A stretch of 19,422 nt of DNA from positions 5,792-25,213 of the forward strand of contig DOUU01000175.1 in NCBI GenBank assembly GCA_003520425.1, given 5' to 3'. Of the stretch, positions 6,981-14,219 are shown in pieces (the first letter of the stretch is position 1; each line of letters opens with the position of its first letter). A model generated the notes under the pieces. It was not told where the DNA came from, did not search any database, and was given only the letters and a program-made list of their open reading frames with translations. The DNA comes from Deltaproteobacteria bacterium (GTDB lineage: Bacteria > Myxococcota_A > UBA9160). The translations under genes and the position numbers were made by a program.

Positions 6981-7805
6981 ATGAGCGAAGCCCGGCGCGC
7001 AGGCGCAAAGCCCGTCCCCGCGGCCACCGTCCTCCTGGTGCGGGATCGAGTCCGCCAAAGCGGCCTTGAGGTCTTCATGGTGGAGCGCCACCAGGAGACG
7101 CCGTTCGCGGGTGGAGCCACCGTCTTTCCGGGCGGGAAGGTCCATCCGAGCGACGCCTCGCCCGCGCTGCGCGAGCGCTGCCGGGGGGCGCAGGGGCTCG
7201 CGGATGCGGCCCTCACCGTGCGCGTGGCAGCCATTCGCGAGAGCTTCGAGGAGTGCGGGATCCTGCTCGCACGCCCGCACCCAGAAGCCGCGGGCGACGA
7301 GCTGCTCCCGGCGGCTCGACTCGCCGATCTGTGGAAGCGCTACCGCAGCGCGCTCGAGCGGCATGAGCTCTCCATGGAGGAGCTTGTCCGAGAGGAGGAG
7401 CTCGAGCTGGCCTGCGATCTGCTTGTGCCGTTCGCCCACTGGATTACGCCGGAAGGCATGCCGAAGCGCTTCGACACGTACTTTTTCATCGTGCGCGCAC
7501 CCTCCGACCAAGTCGCGGTCCACGACGGCCACGAGCTCGTAGGCGCCCACTGGCTCACCCCGGCGGAGGCGCTCGCGGACGCAGACGCGGGCCGGCGCAG
7601 CATCATCTTCCCGACCCGCATGAATCTCGCCAAGCTCGGACGAAGCCGTAGCGCGGAGGACGCGATCGCCGCGGCGCGCACTCACCCCGTGGTCACGGTG
7701 CTCCCGCGGCTCGACTGGGGCGCGAAGGGAGCGGTTCTTCGGATCCCGGCGGAAGCGGGCTACGACATCGCGGAGGCCCCCCTCGACGATGTGCGTCGGA
7801 GCTAG
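6981..7805 (+). CDS. Nudix hydrolase, NUDT19-like
   Basis: A 274-residue Nudix protein. The box is split as in NUDT19/RP2-type proteins: GGATVFPGGK (44-53), an insert of about 30 residues, then RESFEECGI (86-94) with the metal-binding Glu residues. VPFAHWITPEGMPKRFDTYFF and the HELVGAHWLTPAEAL segment also follow NUDT19-type proteins, which hydrolyse coenzyme A and acyl-CoA to 3',5'-ADP plus phosphopantetheine derivatives. A role in trimming CoA pools would fit a region rich in acyl-CoA enzymes, but this is inference. The ATG at 6981 has GGAGG at 6972-6976, four bases upstream. Its stop TAG shares the palindrome CTAG with the stop of the convergent deacetylase gene, so there is no spacer at the 3' end. 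Confidence 0.92.
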   Translation: MSEARRAGAKPVPAATVLLVRDRVRQSGLEVFMVERHQETPFAGGATVFPGGKVHPSDASPALRERCRGAQGLADAALTVRVAAIRESFEECGILLARPHPEAAGDELLPAARLADLWKRYRSALERHELSMEELVREEELELACDLLVPFAHWITPEGMPKRFDTYFFIVRAPSDQVAVHDGHELVGAHWLTPAEALADADAGRRSIIFPTRMNLAKLGRSRSAEDAIAAARTHPVVTVLPRLDWGAKGAVLRIPAEAGYDIAEAPLDDVRRS

Positions 7806-8704
7806 GCCGAGAGTTTCGAGCGCATGAGCTCGCGGAGCGGCCGCATGCCGATCGTGCGGATCCCGGCCTCCTGAAACGCGCGCCGACCCGCCGCGCCGCC
7901 GTAGAAGGTCCGCTCGAACTCGCGCGCATGGGCCGAGCCCGGAGTCACTGCCGAAAGCTCATCACCGCCCCTGGCGGCATGACACAGCAGCCAGTTGAGG
8001 CCTGGGGTCACGCGCCCTATGCGTTTGGCGCTGTGGGCCGGTCCTTCGCCCGGCTGAAAATCGAGCGAGTCGGCGTCGAACGCATCGAAGGCGGGCACCG
8101 CCACCGCGGCGAGCTTCGCTTCCAGCTCGGCAAACAGGGGTGCGGCCTTCTCGAGCCCGCGGCGCGCGAGGATCTCCTTGCGCGCCGGCGGCGCGAAGAC
8201 CGGAAGCCGGTAGTCGGCCGCAAGCCGCGCCAGCAAATCGAAGAACTGGGGGAAAAAGAGGGTGCCCATGTGCGAGTCGAGGTGCGTAACGTCGATCCCT
8301 GCCGCGAGCGCCCGCTCGATCTGCGCACGCAGCTCGATCTCCACCTCTTCCGGCCGCGCGGTCTTCAGGACCTCGACCACGCTGCGAGGCAGGTAGCCCT
8401 GCGCGTCGCACAGGGAGGGCACGCGGCTGCGGCCGGCGACCGGACCCCAGCGATACTCGGTCCATTCTGCATTCAGGGTGAGGTGCACGCCGAGGTCGAA
8501 ACCCGCGTTCGCGCGGGCCCGAGAGGCCGCCTCCAGGAACCACGGACACGGAACCATGATGCTGCCGCAGGTCGCCGGACCGTTCTCCAGCGCCTCGAAC
8601 GCTCCCGCGTTCGCGGAATGACACATCCCAATGTCGTCCACGTGAACCACGGCGACCCGGTCCGTCGGGGCAAAGCCAAGCTGCTGAACGACGCTTTGGG
8701 TCAT
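7802..8704 (-). CDS. ChbG/HpnK (YdjC-like) family deacetylase
   Basis: A 300-residue member of the YdjC family of metal-dependent carbohydrate or hopanoid-linked deacetylases. The metal-binding Asp pair is in VHVDDIGMCHSAN (Asp23, Asp24). DLGVHLTLN (70-78) supplies His74 and VTHLDSHMGTLF (139-150) supplies His141 and His145. A later GLNWLLCHAARGGDEL (235-250) matches the conserved tail with His242. The start ATG 8704 has GGAGG seven bases upstream, read from the opposite strand. There is no signal peptide, so it is cytoplasmic. It stands alone between the Nudix gene, which is convergent with a 4-base overlap, and the divergent phosphatase gene. Whether it acts on an N-acetyl sugar or a hopanoid intermediate cannot be told; no hopanoid genes are in the window. 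Confidence 0.9.
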   Translation of the reverse strand: MTQSVVQQLGFAPTDRVAVVHVDDIGMCHSANAGAFEALENGPATCGSIMVPCPWFLEAASRARANAGFDLGVHLTLNAEWTEYRWGPVAGRSRVPSLCDAQGYLPRSVVEVLKTARPEEVEIELRAQIERALAAGIDVTHLDSHMGTLFFPQFFDLLARLAADYRLPVFAPPARKEILARRGLEKAAPLFAELEAKLAAVAVPAFDAFDADSLDFQPGEGPAHSAKRIGRVTPGLNWLLCHAARGGDELSAVTPGSAHAREFERTFYGGAAGRRAFQEAGIRTIGMRPLRELMRSKLSA

Positions 8705-8728
8705 GCATCTGCCTCCGGCCCCATGGAG

Positions 8729-8757
8729 CCGACCATTCTACGCGCGCGTGGTACCCT
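8729..8757 (+). promoter_or_regulatory. Candidate promoter giving a leaderless mRNA for the HisN-like gene
   Basis: CCGACC (8729-8734), a 17-base spacer, then TACCCT (8752-8757). The expected transcription start falls at about 8764, at or next to the GTG codon at 8765, and no ribosome site precedes that codon. The -35 match is only three of six bases, so confidence is limited. Confidence 0.35.
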
Positions 8758-8764
8758 GCGCGCC

Positions 8765-9556
8765 GTGAAGCTCGCCCGACTCGAGGAGCTCGCCCGGGCT
8801 GCGGCCGAAGCCTCCGACCGGGCCCGTGCGGAGATCCTGCCGCGCTTCCGCCGCGTCGCCGTGGAACGCAAGCAGGACGGCTCGCCCGTGACCGAGGCCG
8901 ACCGCGCGGCCGAGCGCGTGATCCGGGCCACGCTGCGGGAGGCCCTGCCCGAAGCCTCGATTCTCGGAGAGGAGTACGGCGACGAAGTCGGTAAAGAAGG
9001 CGCGCTTCAGTGGGTGGTCGACCCGATCGATGGCACGATCGCCTTCTCCCGGGGCATTCCGCTTTTCGGCACCCTGCTCGCGCTGCTCGAGGACGGCGAG
9101 CCGATTCTCGGCCTGATCGATCTGCCCGCGCTGGGCGAGCGCACGCTCGCCGTACGCGGCGGCGGCTGCCGCCGCAACGGCGAGCTGGTGCGGGCCTCGC
9201 AAGAGCGGGACCTCGGTCGCGCGCTCATCTCCCACGGAGATCTCTTCTGCTTCGAGCGCGCCGGCGAGCGCGCCGCATTCGAGCGCATGACCCGAGAGAT
9301 CGCGATGCTGCGGGGCTATACCGACGCCTTCGGCCACGCGCAGGTCTGCGCCGGCGCGGTGGATGCGATGGTCGACTTGGATCTCCACGTCTGGGATATG
9401 GCTCCGACACGGATCTGCGTGACCGAAGCGGGCGGCAAGGTCTTCGTCACACCGCCGAGAAACGGCAAGGCCGGGCTCGTGTTCGGGAGCCCGGCGCTCG
9501 TGGACCAGCTCGTGGGTTTCCTCTCGGGCCGCGGAGCGCGGGAGGGCGGCTCCTAA
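8765..9556 (+). CDS. Inositol-monophosphatase family protein, histidinol-phosphatase (HisN)-like
   Basis: A Mg2+-dependent phosphatase of 263 residues from the GTG at 8765, or 277 from ATG 8723. In the longer numbering the motifs are LGEEYG (81-86), WVVDPIDGTIAF (97-108) with metal ligands Asp100 and Asp103, and WDMAPTRICVTEAGG (224-238) with Asp225. FSRGIPLFGTLLALL and DAFGHAQVCAGAVDAMVDL resemble HisN, which makes histidinol from histidinol phosphate, more than suhB or cysQ. No other his genes are nearby, so the substrate is a guess. I prefer GTG because KLARLEELARAAAEASDRAR is the family's usual N-terminus and a promoter-like sequence occupies the alternative leader. It diverges from the deacetylase gene and converges on the cupredoxin gene, with a strong hairpin between. 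Confidence 0.88.
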   Translation: MKLARLEELARAAAEASDRARAEILPRFRRVAVERKQDGSPVTEADRAAERVIRATLREALPEASILGEEYGDEVGKEGALQWVVDPIDGTIAFSRGIPLFGTLLALLEDGEPILGLIDLPALGERTLAVRGGGCRRNGELVRASQERDLGRALISHGDLFCFERAGERAAFERMTREIAMLRGYTDAFGHAQVCAGAVDAMVDLDLHVWDMAPTRICVTEAGGKVFVTPPRNGKAGLVFGSPALVDQLVGFLSGRGAREGGS

Positions 9557-9605
9557 GACGCGGTCGCGCTCCTCCGCTGCCCGCGAAAGCGGCACGAGCG
9601 GGGGA

Positions 9606-9636
9606 GGAGAGCCGCGCGATCGGCCCGCGGCTCTCC
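9606..9636. terminator. Hairpin between convergent genes (possible bidirectional terminator)
   Basis: GGAGAGCCGCG (9606-9616) pairs perfectly with CGCGGCTCTCC (9626-9636): 11 pairs and a 9-base loop, midway between the convergent stops at 9556 and 9651. No T tract follows on either strand. Confidence 0.55.
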
Positions 9637-9650
9637 GGACGCCGCCTTGC

Positions 9651-10055
9651 CTACTTCGCGTCCAGTACCACGAGCGTCGCGTGCCGGTGCGCGGGATGAA
9701 GATGGCAGTTGATCTCGTAGATGTGTCCCCCTTCGAGGGGAGGCAGCTCGATCTTCGTCTCCTGCCCCGGCTGCAGCACCGTCTCGACGCCGAGCGCTGG
9801 GATCTTGAAGCCGTGCGGCGTATCGGTGTCGTTGAAGACGCTAAGCACCCTTCCCGTCCCCGCCGTGAGCACGATGGTGGAAGGCACAAAGACGTTCTTC
9901 GCTCCGATCTTTGCGCTCACCACCTGAACCGCCGAGCGTTCGTCTGTGAATCCCTGCGTCCGGGAATGCTCGGGCTGCCCGCCGATCGCGCAGGCGAAGA
10001 GAAGGCTCGCCAGCGCGGGGCTGGCGAGCCACAAACTGCGAGCCGCGAACCTCAC
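9651..10055 (-). CDS. Cupredoxin-domain lipoprotein
   Basis: A 134-residue secreted protein. The signal peptide ends at LLFAC with lipidated Cys22, and one plastocyanin-like domain follows (about 43-132). The putative type I copper ligands are His81 in DTPHGF, and Cys117 and His120 in INCHLHPAHRHATL. In the common CxLHPxM arrangement the axial ligand is Met three residues after the second His. Here that place is His123, with a further His125, so the site has no Met. This may be a red-copper-like or non-electron-transfer copper site. The start is GTG at 10055, within GTGA overlapping the upstream lipoprotein stop, so the two are translationally coupled. It likely sits at the outer or inner membrane facing the periplasm. 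Metal binding itself is inferred. Confidence 0.82.
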   Translation of the reverse strand: MRFAARSLWLASPALASLLFACAIGGQPEHSRTQGFTDERSAVQVVSAKIGAKNVFVPSTIVLTAGTGRVLSVFNDTDTPHGFKIPALGVETVLQPGQETKIELPPLEGGHIYEINCHLHPAHRHATLVVLDAK

Positions 10056-10486
10056 TGCGGGGCGCCCTCACCGGCGGGCTTCGCCGGCGCCTCCGCGGGC
10101 GCCGGCGCCCCACCGGCCGCTTGGCCTGCGGCCTCCTTGGTCGCCTCCGCCGTCCCCGCGGCCTTCTCGCCCGCGGCGTTCATCGCCCCGCCCGCCGCCT
10201 CTTTTGCGGCCTCCGCTGCGCCGGCGGCCTTCTCCCCGGCTGCGGTCGCCGCTTCGCCGGCGGCTTCCTTCGCGGCCTGCGCCTCCTGCGAAGCCTGCTC
10301 CGCGGCGGCGCTCGCCTCGGCCTTGGCCTTCTCCTCCGCTGCGGCAGCCTTCTGCTTCGCTTCCTCCATGGCCTGATCGATCTGCTGGCCCGCCTTCTCA
10401 GCGGATCCTTGCTGCTTGCAGCTTGCAAGGCCGAGCCCCGCCGCGACCGCCAGACCAATCGCGAGTCCGAATCCCTGAAGTCGCAT
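10052..10486 (-). CDS. Small alanine-rich lipoprotein with 11-residue repeats
   Basis: A 144-residue predicted lipoprotein: signal peptide, lipobox LASC with Cys23, then a charged helical region. Residues 68-122 are five tandem 11-mers: EAQAAKEAAGE, AATAAGEKAAG, AAEAAKEAAGG, AMNAAGEKAAG and TAEATKEAAGQ. They alternate so that a 22-residue unit is also visible. The pattern is close to the TAQAAKEKAGE-type motif of group 3 LEA proteins, which are amphipathic and protect membranes or proteins during drying. The end (126-144) is a proline/alanine linker. The start has AGGAGG four bases upstream. It is first in a two-gene unit with the cupredoxin. It could equally be a periplasmic spacer or cell-wall-binding helix; I know of no proven function for such a pairing. 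Confidence 0.85.
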   Translation of the reverse strand: MRLQGFGLAIGLAVAAGLGLASCKQQGSAEKAGQQIDQAMEEAKQKAAAAEEKAKAEASAAAEQASQEAQAAKEAAGEAATAAGEKAAGAAEAAKEAAGGAMNAAGEKAAGTAEATKEAAGQAAGGAPAPAEAPAKPAGEGAPQ

Positions 10487-10497
10487 GCTTCCTCCTT

Positions 10498-10525
10498 TTG
10501 GCCCCCTCCGGCGGGGCGCTAGTGT
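10498..10525 (+). promoter_or_regulatory. Candidate promoter for the Mcd-like gene
   Basis: TTGGCC (10498-10503), a 16-base spacer and TAGTGT (10520-10525) lie in the 81-base divergent spacer. The match to the housekeeping consensus is moderate. It overlaps the opposing candidate promoter. Confidence 0.3.
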
Positions 10526-10553
10526 TATGGATCGTTTCCAGCACCCGCATCAA
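10524..10553 (-). promoter_or_regulatory. Candidate promoter for the lipoprotein-cupredoxin unit
   Basis: On the minus strand, TTGATG (10553-10548), an 18-base spacer and CATAAC (10529-10524) form a plausible housekeeping promoter about 38 bases before the lipoprotein start. It shares bases with the plus-strand candidate. Confidence 0.35.
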
Positions 10554-10567
10554 GAGGGAATCTGACG

Positions 10568-12232
10568 ATGCCTCCCGACTCCCCGGTTTCCTCGCCGACC
10601 CTCGAGGACGCTCGCTCTGCACTTTCCGCCGCCGAGGCCCTGACCCGAAAGGCCGTCGCCCGCACGCGCGAGATCACCAGGTCGGGTGAGGCCATCGACG
10701 ACCATCAGGTCCTCTCTGAGCGGGTAGCTTACGCCGCTACCGAGACCCGCGCCGCGCGGGAGCTTGTCGAGTACGTGGCAGCCGTCCGGAGGGAGGGGCG
10801 AGGCGCAGGCTTGCTGGAGGTCGCCGCCGCCGCGGCGGCCGCCGATCTCGCCGCAAGCGTGCGGGGCCGCCTCGAGCTCGCCCTTGAAGACCTCGGTCTG
10901 GGCGAGCCGGAGCTCGAGTCGTGCTTTCCCGCAGACGTGCGCGCGCTCGTGCGCCGCGCCGCCCACGAGTCCGTCTTCCGCGCCCTCGGTCGAAGCGTTG
11001 CGGAGAGGCGGGGCCGCAACGACACGCCCCTCGACGAGGTCTCCGAGCAGGTGCGCGCCGCGGTCCGCGAGTTCGCCGAGAAGGAGGTCGCACCCCAGGC
11101 CGAACGCATCCACCGCCACGACGAACTCGTGCCCGAGGAGTTCATCTCGAAGATGGCGGAGCTTGGATACTTCGCGATGTCCGTGCCGGAGCTCTACGGC
11201 GGCCAGGAGTTCGGGAACCTCGCCATGATCCTCACGACGGAGGAGCTCTCCCGGGCCTCTCTCGCGGCGGCGGGTTCCCTCATCACCCGTCCCGAGATCC
11301 TGACCAAGGCCCTGCTCCAGGGCGGCACCGAGGAGCAGAAGAGGAAGTGGCTGCCTCGAATTGCGAGCGGCGAGGTCATGGTCGGAATCTCCGTGACCGA
11401 GCCAGATGTCGGAAGCGACGTCGCATCCCTCAAATGCCGAGCCGAGCGCGCGAGCGTCGACGGCCAGAAGGGTTGGGTCATCAGCGGGCCGAAGTCCTGG
11501 TGCACCTTCGCCGGCCGCGCGAACGTGCTGGCCTTGCTCGCGCGCACGGATCCGGATCCAGCAAAGGGCGCCAAGGGTCTCTCGCTCTTTGTCGTGGAGA
11601 AGACACCCTTCGGTGGACACAGTTTCGAGATGAAGCAGCCGACCGGGGGCCGCATCGTAGGCAAGGCCGATGCAACGCCCGGCTACCGCGGCATGCATTC
11701 CTTTACGCTCATGCTCGAGAACTACTTCGTGCCGGAGGAGAACCTCGTGGGCGGCGAGGGCGGCCTCGGCAAGGGCTTCTATCTCCAGATGGCCGGCTTC
11801 GCAGCGGGGCGCCTCCAGACCGGAGGCCGGGCCTGCGGGGTGGCACAGGCCGCACTGGAAAAGACCGCCGAGTACGTCGTCGACCGCGTGCAGTTCAAAA
11901 GACCGATCGTCGAGTACCAGCTCACCCAGTACAAGCTCGGGCGGATGGCCGCGAAGCTCGCCGCCGCACGGGCCATCACCTACGCCGCGGCGCGCGCCAT
12001 GGACGAAGATGAGCGGGCGGCCGCACCCCTGGCAGCCATGGCCAAGCTCTACGCCTGCGACGTCGCCGTCGAGGTGACGCAGGAGGGGCAGCTGCTGCAT
12101 GGGGGCTGGGGCTACGCCGAGGAGTACCCGATCAGCCGCTACGTCGTTGATGCGCAGGTCCTGCCCATCTTCGAGGGTGTAAAGCCGATCCTCGAGCTCA
12201 AGGTCGTGGCGCGAAGTCTTCTCGCGGGCTAG
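10568..12232 (+). CDS. Long acyl-CoA dehydrogenase, (2S)-methylsuccinyl-CoA dehydrogenase (Mcd)-like
   Basis: A 554-residue flavoprotein, about 160 residues longer than ordinary ACADs because of an N-terminal helical domain (about 12-150). That architecture is known from Mcd of the ethylmalonyl-CoA pathway, which oxidises methylsuccinyl-CoA to mesaconyl-CoA. The ACAD part shows GISVTEPDVGSDVASLK (273-289), SGPKSWCTFAGRANV (306-320), QFKRPIVEYQLTQYKLGRMAA (442-462) and the C-terminal PIFEGVKPILELKVVARSLL with Glu536 at the classical base position. The start has GAGG about ten bases upstream. No crotonyl-CoA carboxylase/reductase, ethylmalonyl-CoA mutase or mesaconyl-CoA hydratase gene is in the window, so the name is by architecture only. 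AidB is unlikely because its N-terminus differs. The gene stands alone, converging on the epimerase gene. Confidence 0.92.
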   Translation: MPPDSPVSSPTLEDARSALSAAEALTRKAVARTREITRSGEAIDDHQVLSERVAYAATETRAARELVEYVAAVRREGRGAGLLEVAAAAAAADLAASVRGRLELALEDLGLGEPELESCFPADVRALVRRAAHESVFRALGRSVAERRGRNDTPLDEVSEQVRAAVREFAEKEVAPQAERIHRHDELVPEEFISKMAELGYFAMSVPELYGGQEFGNLAMILTTEELSRASLAAAGSLITRPEILTKALLQGGTEEQKRKWLPRIASGEVMVGISVTEPDVGSDVASLKCRAERASVDGQKGWVISGPKSWCTFAGRANVLALLARTDPDPAKGAKGLSLFVVEKTPFGGHSFEMKQPTGGRIVGKADATPGYRGMHSFTLMLENYFVPEENLVGGEGGLGKGFYLQMAGFAAGRLQTGGRACGVAQAALEKTAEYVVDRVQFKRPIVEYQLTQYKLGRMAAKLAAARAITYAAARAMDEDERAAAPLAAMAKLYACDVAVEVTQEGQLLHGGWGYAEEYPISRYVVDAQVLPIFEGVKPILELKVVARSLLAG

Positions 12233-12268
12233 GTCGGGTCCCGAACGAAGCGCGGACCGAGCTCCGAG

Positions 12269-12292
12269 GCGCGCCGCCTTGAGGCCGCGCGC
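12269..12292. terminator. Hairpin between convergent genes
   Basis: GCGCGC (12269-12274) pairs with GCGCGC (12287-12292), then a C-C mismatch, then GCC with GGC around a TTGA loop. It lies between the convergent stops of the Mcd-like gene and the epimerase gene, touching the latter's stop codon. No T tract. Confidence 0.4.
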
Positions 12293-13197
12293 TAGGCGGA
12301 ATTCTCGACGCTCAGGGAGAAGCTGCCCTCGAGGCTCTCGCCCGCTGCGAGCACGACCACGCCCGTGCCCGGCTGGCCCGACGCGAAGAGATTGAAGCCG
12401 TCGTTCGCGTGGGACACCGGCTCGACTGCAAAGAAGGGCTGGGCGGGCGGCGAGTACACGATCACGTGGCGCAGCCGGGCGCTGGCCTCCATCACGACCC
12501 GAACGCGACTTTCCGGCCAGCGGATTTCGGCATGGCCATCCCAACCGGCGAAGCAATGGTCAAGGGCTACGTCGAGCGGCCGAAGCTTGGAGAAGTCCTG
12601 CCCGGGCCGCAGTCCGACCGGAGGCCCGATGGGAAGTGCGGGGCGTTCGGGGGAGTCGGGGTAGACCCCGCGCACAGCGAGCTCGAGCAGCACCTCCTCG
12701 CTCGCAGGGCCAAGCGCCCGGTTGAAATAGGGATGGAAGCCAAGGCCCGCAGGCATGCGCGCTTCGCCGACATTCACCACCCGCAGCGCGTTGGTGAAAA
12801 CCCCGTCCTGGAGCCGATACGAGACCTCGGCCGCGAAGGGAAACGGGAAGTGCACATCGCCAAACGCCCGCGAGTCGAAGGTGAGCGTGCAGCCGTGATC
12901 ACAGCAGTGGCCGACCTGCCAGCGCCGGTCGCGGACATCGCCGTGGATCGCATCGGGCTTTGGATGCCCGAGCTCGTAGCTTCTCCCCTCGAAGCGAAAG
13001 CGCCCGTCTCGCAGGCGATTCGAGTAGGGCACGAGGAGAAAGCACGCGGCATCCGACGAGCGCGAGAGAGGCTCGTGCGCTCGTCGCAGAAGGGGCACGA
13101 GGGAGCCGCCCCGCTCGAAGGACAGATCGACGACGCTCGCGCCCACCTCGGGCGCAACCCGCAGACGCAGACCCCCGTTCTCGACCTCAAGCGGCAT
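12292..13197 (-). CDS. Aldose 1-epimerase family protein
   Basis: A 301-residue galactose-mutarotase-like protein that would interconvert alpha and beta anomers of a sugar. The conserved points are present: PYSNRLRDGRFRFEG (57-71) with Asn60 and Arg61, AIHGDVRDRRW (83-93) with His85, GLGFHPYFN (151-159) with the catalytic acid His155, Asp213 in DVALDHCF, and the catalytic base Glu259 in FFAVEPVSHANDGFN. The length is typical of the bacterial YeaD/GalM-like group. There is no signal peptide. The start ATG 13197 overlaps the stop of the oxidoreductase gene by one base (TGATG), so the two are cotranslated. A longer reading to 13341 only overlays the upstream gene and is rejected. The sugar substrate cannot be deduced, and no sugar operon is nearby. 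Confidence 0.92.
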   Translation of the reverse strand: MPLEVENGGLRLRVAPEVGASVVDLSFERGGSLVPLLRRAHEPLSRSSDAACFLLVPYSNRLRDGRFRFEGRSYELGHPKPDAIHGDVRDRRWQVGHCCDHGCTLTFDSRAFGDVHFPFPFAAEVSYRLQDGVFTNALRVVNVGEARMPAGLGFHPYFNRALGPASEEVLLELAVRGVYPDSPERPALPIGPPVGLRPGQDFSKLRPLDVALDHCFAGWDGHAEIRWPESRVRVVMEASARLRHVIVYSPPAQPFFAVEPVSHANDGFNLFASGQPGTGVVVLAAGESLEGSFSLSVENSA

Positions 13198-14219
13198 CAC
13201 GCGACGAGGAGCACCTTTCCGATGTTCTTCCGATCCTGGATGTAGTGGTGCGCCTTGGCCGCCTCGTCGAACGCGAACTTCGCGGCGACGACCGGTCGCA
13301 GCGCACCGTCGCGGTAGAGCTGGACGAGGTCCTCCATCCAAGAAGCAACGCGGTCGACCTCCTGCCAGAGATGGCCGAGATTCACGCCAAAGACACCTTT
13401 GTTCTCGTCCATGAGCTGCGCTGGGGAAAAGCGCAGGCGCAGCGTGGAAAGGACGGCAGGGGCCGCTCGCAGCAGGTTCCGGCGTTTCCCCCCTGCCGCC
13501 GCTGAGAGCCCGAACATGCCGAGGCGCCCCGACGGTGCGAGCGCCCGGTAGCTCTTGCGGAAGGAGCCGCCGCCCACCGCGTCGAGCACGAGGTCCACGC
13601 CTCGGCCGTGCGTAAACTCCCGGCTCCGCTGTTCGAAGTCTTCCTTGCGATAGTCGATGCAGAAGTCCACGCCGATCGACTTCAGGAAGTCATGTTTCAC
13701 CGCCGAGGCCGTGCCGATCACGCGCGCGCCGATCCGCTTGGCGAGCTGGATGGCCGCGATGCCGACGCCTCCGCCCGCCGAGTGCACGAGCAGGATCTGG
13801 CCTTGGCGCAGGCCACCCATGACGACGACGAGCTGGTACGCGGTGAGGTAGTTCACCGGCAGAGCGGCGCCCTCGTCCAGCGTCATCCCGGGAGGCCGAC
13901 CGTAGACCTGGGACTCCGGCACGCAGACGACGTCCGAGTACCCGCCGAAACGCGTGAGGGCGAAGACGTCCTTCGCGATCCAGCTGGCGTCCACGCCGTC
14001 GCCCACGGCGTCGATCCGGCCCGCGACTTCGTAGCCCGGCACAACCGGCATGGGCGGCAGATCGCGATACATCCCCATGCGTCCCATCACGTCTGCAAAG
14101 TTGACGCCCGCCGCTCCGACCCGGATCCGGACCTGCCCGGGACCCGGCAAGGGATCGCGCGCCTCACGGATTTCGAGCACCTCCGGCGGCCCTGGCCTCG
14201 GGATCCAGATCTGACGCAT
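13197..14219 (-). CDS. Medium-chain NAD(P)-dependent oxidoreductase, VAT1/quinone-reductase-like
   Basis: A 340-residue zinc-free medium-chain dehydrogenase/reductase. GAAGVNFADVMGRMGMY (35-51) and PVVPGYEVAGRI (58-69) form the N-terminal catalytic domain. GAALPVNYLTAYQL (117-130) precedes the Rossmann segment LLVHSAGGGVGIAAIQLAKR (143-162), which binds NADPH. VDLVLDAVGGGSFRKSYRALAPSGRL (208-233) and the end KNIGKVLLVA are family-typical. Cysteine zinc ligands are lacking, as expected for quinone reductases and VAT1-like proteins that reduce quinones or enones. The ATG at 14219 has a very good AAGGAGGAG site. It is the first gene of a two-gene unit with the epimerase and diverges from the OPT transporter across a 187-base spacer. 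Natural substrate unknown. Confidence 0.92.
   Translation of the reverse strand: MRQIWIPRPGPPEVLEIREARDPLPGPGQVRIRVGAAGVNFADVMGRMGMYRDLPPMPVVPGYEVAGRIDAVGDGVDASWIAKDVFALTRFGGYSDVVCVPESQVYGRPPGMTLDEGAALPVNYLTAYQLVVVMGGLRQGQILLVHSAGGGVGIAAIQLAKRIGARVIGTASAVKHDFLKSIGVDFCIDYRKEDFEQRSREFTHGRGVDLVLDAVGGGSFRKSYRALAPSGRLGMFGLSAAAGGKRRNLLRAAPAVLSTLRLRFSPAQLMDENKGVFGVNLGHLWQEVDRVASWMEDLVQLYRDGALRPVVAAKFAFDEAAKAHHYIQDRKNIGKVLLVA

Noticed and set aside
4496..7069. 857-codon open frame on the plus strand
   Set aside because: Antisense to the metalloprotease, P450 and hydrolase genes, all of which have intact motifs. No motif is visible in this frame.
10052..10486. DNA repeats in the lipoprotein gene as a CRISPR-like or non-coding repeat array
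   Set aside because: The repeats are imperfect, 33/66 bases in phase with codons, and fully explained by the 11-residue protein repeats.
10550..12556. 668-codon open frame on the minus strand
   Set aside because: Shadow of the Mcd-like gene, and it crosses the intergenic hairpin and the epimerase 3' end; no motif.
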